Shown piece by piece: positions 35,001 to 44,000 of a DNA stretch of 64,000 bases; position 1 is the stretch's first letter, and each line of letters starts with the position of its first letter. The stretch is from NCBI GenBank assembly GCA_023052935.1, contig CM041292.1, positions 200,004,299 to 200,068,298 on the forward strand, given 5' to 3'. Under the pieces are notes generated by a model. It did no database searches, was not told the origin of the DNA, and was given only the letters and a program-made list of their open reading frames with translations. The translations under genes were made by a program, and so were the position numbers. This DNA comes from Piezodorus guildinii. Taxonomy: Eukaryota > Arthropoda > Insecta > Hemiptera > Pentatomidae.

Positions 35001-38000
35001 CATGCTCTACAATTTTAATTTTACCTATTTAGCAGGACCAATATATTTTAACAGTAATAATCAAGTATTCCAAATAATTAGTATATGGATAGAAATTGTA
35101 ATTTTATAAAATAAATATTTTATTTTCAGTTATGTTCTTGCCTCAGCACTTAGAGGAATGAATCAAACCAAAAATATAACCGAAGCTCCAAAAGACTGTG
35201 ATAATTCTGGATCCATTTGGGAAACTGGTAAAACATTATTTGAGTAAGTATGAGGATGAAAACGATTGATATTTCAAATTTTTTATATGGTGAGCATCAT
35301 TCTGTGGCTATGTTGGCCAAAAGAGCTAAATGTATTTATAGCAACCTCATAATTATATACCATTCTGGACATTAAATACAAAAATATAAAGGATGGAAAC
35401 GTTTTTTATGAAGCATAGAGACATAGTCTCATCAGAACAAACTTTGGAATGCGTGTCTACATATATATATATATATATTATACTGTTGGTCGTTTTAAAT
35501 TATTATTTTTATTTGTTTGGATTGTGCTTTGAATTGTAAATTATATTAAATAAATAACATAAAGCTATTGACAAAGAAAAAAATGTAAGGTAAATTTATT
35601 ACATTTCAACTCAATATCACAACATGTCATTAGATTGATAAGTACGCTGTGTGTGATAGCGTATATAGCGCTGTGTGTATATCAATACAGTTGGTCAGCA
35701 CTGTTTTGTTTTGTTATACTTTTAATGAAATAAAGCATTTCTCTCTGGATGCAAGATTACTTTAAACTCATTTTATTGAACTATTAATTGATTGTCAGCC
35801 CTAATTTAAATACCTAATATTATTGAGAGATTAACTAGACAGTTGATGCATTAGTTCTTACCACTCTGCCTTTCTTTATTATCTCATTAAAAGCAAGATG
35901 AAGTTGATAAGTTTTATAATATGCAATGAGTACTGATGAAATATATATAAATATGATACTGTACAATAAATTATATGATATTTTATTTATTTTAGATATA
36001 TTAGAAATCAAGTGCTGATTAAAGGTGCAACAGGCATGAAAGTAGCATTTGATGATAATGGTGATAGAATCAATGCAGAATACGATATTGTAAACGTACA
36101 AGGTCCTAGTAATCAGTCTTCTGTCGGTACCTATACTTACGATCCAGTGAGAAAATTTTATTTTATCCCAGATAAGTTTCACTTGGTTTTGGAATAAACT
36201 TTATACCTATAATATAATTTATTTTTAGAAAACTGACAAAATGCGATTATCCATTGCTGACAATAAAATTATTTGGCCCGGAAAAGTGCACACTAAACCA
36301 GAAGGTTTCATTCTTCCTACTCATCTTAAAGTTCTGACTATCGAGGAAAAACCATTTGTGTATACTCGCCTGCTCAAAGATGATGATAAGAATTGTACAG
36401 CTGATGAAATAAAATGCCCTCATTTCAATAACACAAATGATCCAGGTTAGCTGAATACAAATTTAAAATAAAAAATTTAATTTTATATTTTATTATCATA
36501 GTAAGAAAAAATTTCATTTGCAGGAGAAATGTACTGCTGTAGAGGCTTTTGTATGGACCTTTTAAAAGAACTGGCTCGGACAATTAATTTCACTTTTGAT
36601 CTTGCACTATCTCCAGATGGTCAATTTGGGAATTATATCATCAAAAATAGTTCTGGTAGTTTTTAATTTTTATAATATTATTAATATGCAACAGTTATTT
36701 ATCAGAATATAATAAGGCTTTGAATTTGTTTTTTATTTTAGTTATTAAAATATGTAAGCACAATTTATAGTTATTTAAAAAAAAAAAAAAAATTATATAA
36801 TATTCATTTGATAATATGTCCTCCTCTATCTTATCCTTCTTCTTCTTCTTCCAGTGGTGCGCCAGCCCTGTAAGCCCTGAGCCTCGTGTGTAATCTTTTG
36901 GGAGATTACACTCACGTTTCTCGATGCATTCTCTATCTTATCCAGATTACCTATTAATGTTGGTCATTTAATTTTTTCTTGACCCATATTTTATATATAA
37001 ATGAAAAATATATTAAAAAAAAAAAAAATAATAATAATAACTCGTTCTTCTTATGCGTTTCAGTATGGTTTAACCTGTACCTCTTCAACCTATGAAGGGT
37101 CTTGGGCTCAGTACATATAGAGATTCGTACTGTTTCTAGGCCAATGGCCGTGGTATGAGATGATTAGGCCTTGATCACACTTAGCCGCCAGGATTTTCCC
37201 CATTTTGAGTACCCACTTTAAAGAGGCTGGGTCTGCCCCAGGAGGGTCTCCATACCCTAGGGTCACCCCCCAGCTGAATTAACAGAATAAATAATATTCT
37301 GCCACAGGACATGACAAACCATAGACTAGTGCTCTTTCCCTTAGACCACGCCACTCCCTCAGTATGCTTTAGAAAATAAAAATAAATTGGATTCATAACA
37401 TAATTAAAAAAGAAGGAAATACTTAAAAAATAAATTTCATTTGATATTTTTATACTGCTTCTAGTATTTTATTACCTAATATGGGAGATAAGCAAAAACT
37501 TATTAGCTTTCAATGAAGATGATGGTACAAATACTTAAGATCCCCTAAACATTTTTTTTTTTTCCTTTTTAAGATAAATACATTTTGTTTGAAAATTACT
37601 TTTTTGTTTTTAAACGTACATTTTAGCTGGCGGTAAAAAAGAATGGACTGGCTTGATCGGAGAATTGGTAAATGATAGAGCAGATATGATAGTTGCTCCA
37701 CTAACAATCAATCCTGAAAGAGCAGAATTCATCGAGTTCAGCAAACCATTCAAATATCAAGGAATTACAATTTTAGAAAAGAAGGTAAGGAGTTTTATGT
37801 TTTTTGTTTTAAAAAGCAGATTGTAATTAGGTTGGTGAATCATAGCCCTTGAAACATACTGAATTAGTAGGCATTTATTGAAATCCCTTTGCATCCTCAA
37901 ACAGCTCCTACCTTTTCGCGACTCTTTTCCTAGAAGTCCTCTCTCTCATACATACTTCCCCAGTTTGACCATGGATGCCTAGTTTATGGAGGATTTTCTG

Positions 38001-41000
38001 GCAAAAAATGTGTTGAGGCTAAAAATATTGATGAATAGCTTTGCAAGATTTATTTACAGCTTCCTCAGGTAATCACACATATCTCACTGGTATTTTGGTC
38101 AAGAGTGGTCCTCCCCTGATTAACAAAGAAAATACCTCCTCGGTGTTTTTTTTATTTGAATCCTTAAGTACCAGAAAACCTTCCTATACCCTTGACCTCC
38201 TCACTCTGCATTCTTTCTTACACACTTTAAGTATGAGATCTCAACCTTTTGATTTACATATAATCTTTCATAGAACTGCTTCCTGTGAAAAGTCTTTTAT
38301 CATCCATTCCACGACACTTTTGAACTTCTTACCCATCTCTCCCCATCAATCACCATCCTTAACTTGATCCAAGCAATATTTATTTCTCCATCTCCTCAAA
38401 AATCAATCTTTTGCACATCTTTAGTCATGTTTGTTTGTTTATTTATTTAACGTCACTTTATGCTACTATGGCTAATCGGACGATGCTACAGTGGGAGTCC
38501 TAAATTTTGCCTATCCAGGTTTTATTAGGATAGGGATGTTTAACGAGTACCTGATTGTGCACAGGCTCGGGACCACCTTTTAACGTCCCCTCCGAAGGAC
38601 GGCGTAACTAAGGATTTTTTACTACCATTAAAAAATCCTAGGACCACCTGCGGATTTGAACCCGTGACCTTTGGCATGGGAGGCTGTTACGCTAGCCACC
38701 CAGCTACAAGTGATCCCTATCTTTAGTCATTCTTGACTAAATCAGTTGGAAGAATTACGCAAGATTGAATTCATTCAAAGTTTTCATCGGGTTTTATGTC
38801 TATCTTTTATTTATTTTATATATTTCATTATCATAGTACAAATACCATAGCACCATAGAACCAAAAAAATATTAATGTTCCTTCTTAACCAGTACCACTG
38901 TTTTCTGGAATACTGGAATACTTTCCCGTCAATTCCTTCCAAATCTTCATTCAAGCTGGTCAAGCATAGTTTATGCTTGGACATGGCTCAGTAATGCCCT
39001 GATGATGGCTCACAAGCTTGAGCCGAAACGTCGGAAAAGTAAAATATTTAGAAAAAGACTGACTTCTGATTATTCCACCTATAATATTTTTTCATTGTGG
39101 ATGTAATTAGTTGACCGTTGAGAATTACTGGAAGGAATTAGTCCAGGTAGCGGTCATTAAATTAAACAGCTAAATAGTTGAAACTATTGTATTCTAAAAA
39201 CCAATGGGGCTCTAGCAACCTGTTCCTGATTGGTTGATGTTTCAAGTTCTATGTTTTGCTGACACTTCTGTGGAGTCAGATTTTAATCTTATTTCTGTCT
39301 TGTAGCCTTCTCGTTCGTCAACGCTAGTGTCATTTCTTCAGCCATTTTCAAACACATTGTGGATATTAGTTATGGTTTCTGTCCATGTTGTCGCTCTTGT
39401 ACTTTACCTGCTCGACAGATTTTCTCCCTTTGGAAGATTTAAACTTGCCAATACTGACGGAACTGAAGAGGATGCTCTGAATCTATCTAGTGCAATATGG
39501 TTCGCCTGGGGAGTTCTTTTGAACAGTGGCATTGGTGAAGGTAAACTGAAATACTTCTTAATTAATTATTGTAAAACTTTCTAATTAAGATATCTTAAAT
39601 TAAAATTAAAGTAATTAAGTGTAATGGTGTTTTATACTTTATATTAAATTGTTTTTAGGAACACCTAGAAGTTTTTCAGCTCGAGTTCTCGGGATGGTTT
39701 GGGCAGGATTTGCCATGATCATTGTTGCATCATACACTGCCAACTTGGCAGCTTTCCTCGTCTTGGAGAGACCGAAAACAAAATTATCTGGAATCAATGA
39801 TGCTCGGGTAATTTATTTTTTTCAATATTAAAAACACTGTTTAACAGTTCATATGACGTTATTATTAATTTTGTATTTTACTTCAGTTGAGGAATACAAT
39901 GGAAAATCTGACTTGTGCTACCGTTAAAGGTTCTGCTGTTGACATGTATTTCAGAAGGCAGGTTGAACTGTCAAATATGTACAGAACAATGGAAGCCAAC
40001 AATTATAATACTGCTGAAGAAGCAATACATGATGTTAAAATTGGGTGAATATAATTTACTTAGCATTTTTTTCTGCTTATTTTATATAATAATAATAACA
40101 GTTTTTATTTATAAACATATACACATTTACAATATATTTATTTACATTTTTTTTGTTTCTTTATACATTATTATATTATATTTGTACAAAGACCTTCCCT
40201 TAGATCAAAGTCCTTGATGGTGACTACCCGCACTTTGGTTGAAGAGTTCGCTTCCATGGCTTTACTTGACCACAGTATTCAACTAACTCTTCATCTCGCA
40301 TACTCATCTTATTCTTTGCCTTTCTCAGTTCCTTTTTCATATCAAATGGGATCCACTCGTTCAATTTCTTATCCCAGTTTTTATTCCTTTTCCCCATTAA
40401 ATGCACGAATAGCTGTGGTCGCTTTACACCAAGTTGAAAAATGTAGGTTAAAGATTGTGAACATTTCGAAACCTTTGGGTATAAGCTGTATGTTCGCATA
40501 CCACACTATAAATGAATATAATGAGACCCTATCTGTTAGTGACAGACTTCGACCGGGTCATCCTGGCACTTTGAGAACAGCAAATCCAGCTGCTCGAATC
40601 AGAAGAAATCTCATATGAATACAACAAATCATGTCTCGGGAAATGGGAATCTCTGCCAAATCATTGTCTCGCATAATAAAAAGTGTCTTTAGGATGGATG
40701 CATTTCAAAGGATGACAAGACAAAGGCTAACCACATTCCTAAAACAAATTAGAATGGATAGATGCGAAGTGCTCCTTGGCCATTTCACCAATGGTCTTCA
40801 TCGAAAGATTTTGTTTAGTGATGAGAAAATTTTTCAATAGAAGAAAAAATTAGTCACCAAAATGTTCGTGTGTACACACACAGCTATATAAAAACCAAGG
40901 AAGTCATTAGAAGAGTTGAAATATATTATCACCCATTGTCAGTGATGGTTTGGTGAGGAGTTTACTTTGATGACACCACAAAGCTACATTTTCATGAAAA

Positions 41001-44000
41001 ACGTTCCAAACTATCAGGATTATTTTGGAACTGTTGTCAAGCCTCTAAATGATAATCTGTCTGCTGCAAGTCATTTGGTTTTCCAGCAGGATTCCTCTAC
41101 AGCTCGTAAGGCCAGGGTCAACTCAACAGAGGCTCCAAAATAATATTGCAGCATTCATCTGTGGCTTGGATTAGTCCTCAGAAAACCTCATCTGAACCTA
41201 GTAGATTACCGGCTTTAGTCCCAACTGAAGAGGATGGCATGCCACAGAGCACACAGTAACTTTGAAAGCCTCAAACAACCTCTTCAGGTTCAAGCAGTTG
41301 AGCTATTTCGCTCTTTCCTCAAGAAATGCTGCGTGCTCCTATTGATAACTAGCCTCAGGGATTAAATGTATTTGTAAGGCATAAGGGGGCATTTTAAATA
41401 ATTATTTTTTTATTTTGGTCTCTATAGATATACATTTTATTTTCTAATAACGTTTTAAAAAAACATTAATTTTTCTGTTGAAATTTGTATTTATTTCCTT
41501 GTAACAATATTTATGGCAGGATTTTTTTTTCACTTAGTAACATAATTTTTGGCAGTATATTTTGCATCTAATTTTTCAAATTAGAAAACTTTGGGATCTA
41601 TAAATATGAGACATCCCCAGTAAAGATTCCCTGGGTAAGAGGCCTATGTCTTCCTCTTCCTATCTCATTACTGTAGGCTGCTGTGTTATGTCTTTCTTTC
41701 GTTGAATTAAGAAAAAGAAAAAATTATAAAGCATTTGCTTTTTGACACCTAAAGAAGCAGTTGATTCTTGACTCTTGCCTAAAGCTCTGATGAAGACCCA
41801 CAATGTGGATCAAAATGTTGGATAATAAATAGTCTTTTACCATTTTCTAATCTTTTTTTAACACCCCTCCACCTTCCATATTCATTTCAAGATCAATTAT
41901 TTAATATTCAATAAAATTGTATAAAATATAAAGATAAAATGCATTTACTTTTGGTTTATCAGGAAATTGATGGCATTCATATGGGACAGCTCTCGGTTAG
42001 ATTTTGAAGCTGCACAAAACTGTGAGCTTGTAACTGCTGGAGAACTGTTTGGAAGGAGTGGCTACGGTATAGGTTTGCAGAAGGGATCTGCTTGGGCCGA
42101 TGCTGTGACGCTTGCCATACTTGATTTTCACGAGAGTAAGTATATCCTATATGTTTACAATTAAATTACTCCAATGTTTATTATTAATTCATTTCTGCAA
42201 CTGATTGTAGGTGGTTTTATGGAAAGCTTGGATAATAAATGGATCCTGCAAGGAAATGTGCAACAATGCGAACAATACGAAAAGACGCCTAATACACTAG
42301 GGTTGAAAAATATGGCTGGGGTGTTTATATTAGTTGCCGTTGGTATCCTCGGTGGGATAGCACTGATCATAATCGAAATGGCTTATAAGAAACATCAGAT
42401 TAGAAAGCAAAAGAGGATGGAACTTGCTAGGCATGCTGCTGATAAGTGGAGAGGAGTCATAGAGGTAGAATCTGAATCAAATATTGTCAGTCATTCGAAT
42501 AGCTTTTAAGAAACATTAATTAATATTTATATTTAAAAAAATATATATTCATTGAAAATAATTGTATTAATTAGATGTATAATACATATACCTTAATTTG
42601 AAATTATATTAGTTTTGGTAGTGTGTTGAGATAGCCATGTGTTTAGTTAACTTATGATTTGGTTAAATATATTTTAATTTAAAAAAATGTTTAATATGTT
42701 CTTTATCAAATTATTTTCATTCAAAATGGTTTTAGATTCAAATATAAAGTTTCTCGAAATGATCAATGTGATAAATTAAATTTGAAAAAGCTCTGTTTCA
42801 TTTTTATTACAAAGAAAACATAATAATTTTGTTGATTATATTTTAATTAATTACTATTTATATAATAATATACCTGCGGAGGATGATAACTTGTTCTTTG
42901 ATTTTTATTTGTTTTTGTTTTACCTCAAAAAATAAATAAAGAGTGGATCGCTCAAAAATAATGTTGAAATAAAAATTTATTACTTCAAGTCGCAGTTCGT
43001 TAGTTTTTTTATTCATTTAACGTCACTTATGCAGCTATGGCTAACCGGATAATTCTACAGTGGGAGTCCTAAATTTTGCCTATCCAGGTTTAATAATGAT
43101 AAGGATCTTCAACTAGTACCTGGTATCCCACAAGCCCGGGACTACCATTTTACTGTACGTCCGAAGGACGGCATAACCAAGGATTTTTTACACCCTTTAA
43201 AATAATCCTAGGGTCTTCTGCCGGGTTGGAAACCACAACATTTGGTGCAGAAGACCATTATGTTAGCCACTAGACCACTGGTGAACCTAGAACTGCCTTG
43301 AGTTCTTTGATATTTAATTTTTTTTGTAATCCCTTGAAAAAAATAAATAAACAGATCACTCAAAAATAATTTATAGTTTAATAAAATTAATAAATAAGTC
43401 CCAGTATTAAAATATTTATCTAAGATTCTAAGAATATGATTTAACATAAAACTGTTCAATGCATTATCTTTATTTTAAATTTAATTTTACACCAATGCTT
43501 GTTAAATCAAACATGCCTTGAGACTTTAATATTGAATTGATTATGTTGTAATGCTATTCTTCACCTAGATATTTAAATGTTTGGATCTACACTTTACCTT
43601 ATGAAATTGTTCAATATTGAATATTTTGTAATCAATTATGGTGTTGAGAATGAAGTTTGAGACTGGAAATAACAATTTACTTAATAATATTTTTTTTTAA
43701 GTTGTAGTTTTATTGTCTGATGATTAAATGAATTGAAAATGTGAGATTTTCAAATTTAATGAAATATGAAATAATTTGTATTCATTAAACAGATTTCATC
43801 ATTGCATAATTACAATAATAATACTGACAATTTCTTATTTTGGGAATCAATTTATAATTTTCTTTTATCCATTATGTTATGGTATTTATATTTTATAATA
43901 GTTTAAGTTTTCTTATTTAAGTAAAAAAAAAAAAAAAATGAATGATCTCTTTAGATTTTAGTTGTTTGATATTTAATATATTGTTATACTTTCAAGCAGA

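Noticed and set aside
36147..36197. Nmdar1 premature stop after exon 8
   Set aside because: A GTGAGA donor at 36147 and an in-phase acceptor at 36228 remove the stop; the joined protein matches the family.
40224..40499. Minus-strand 91-codon frame in Nmdar1 intron 14
   Set aside because: It overlaps the + strand transposase pseudogene and its peptide shows no family features.
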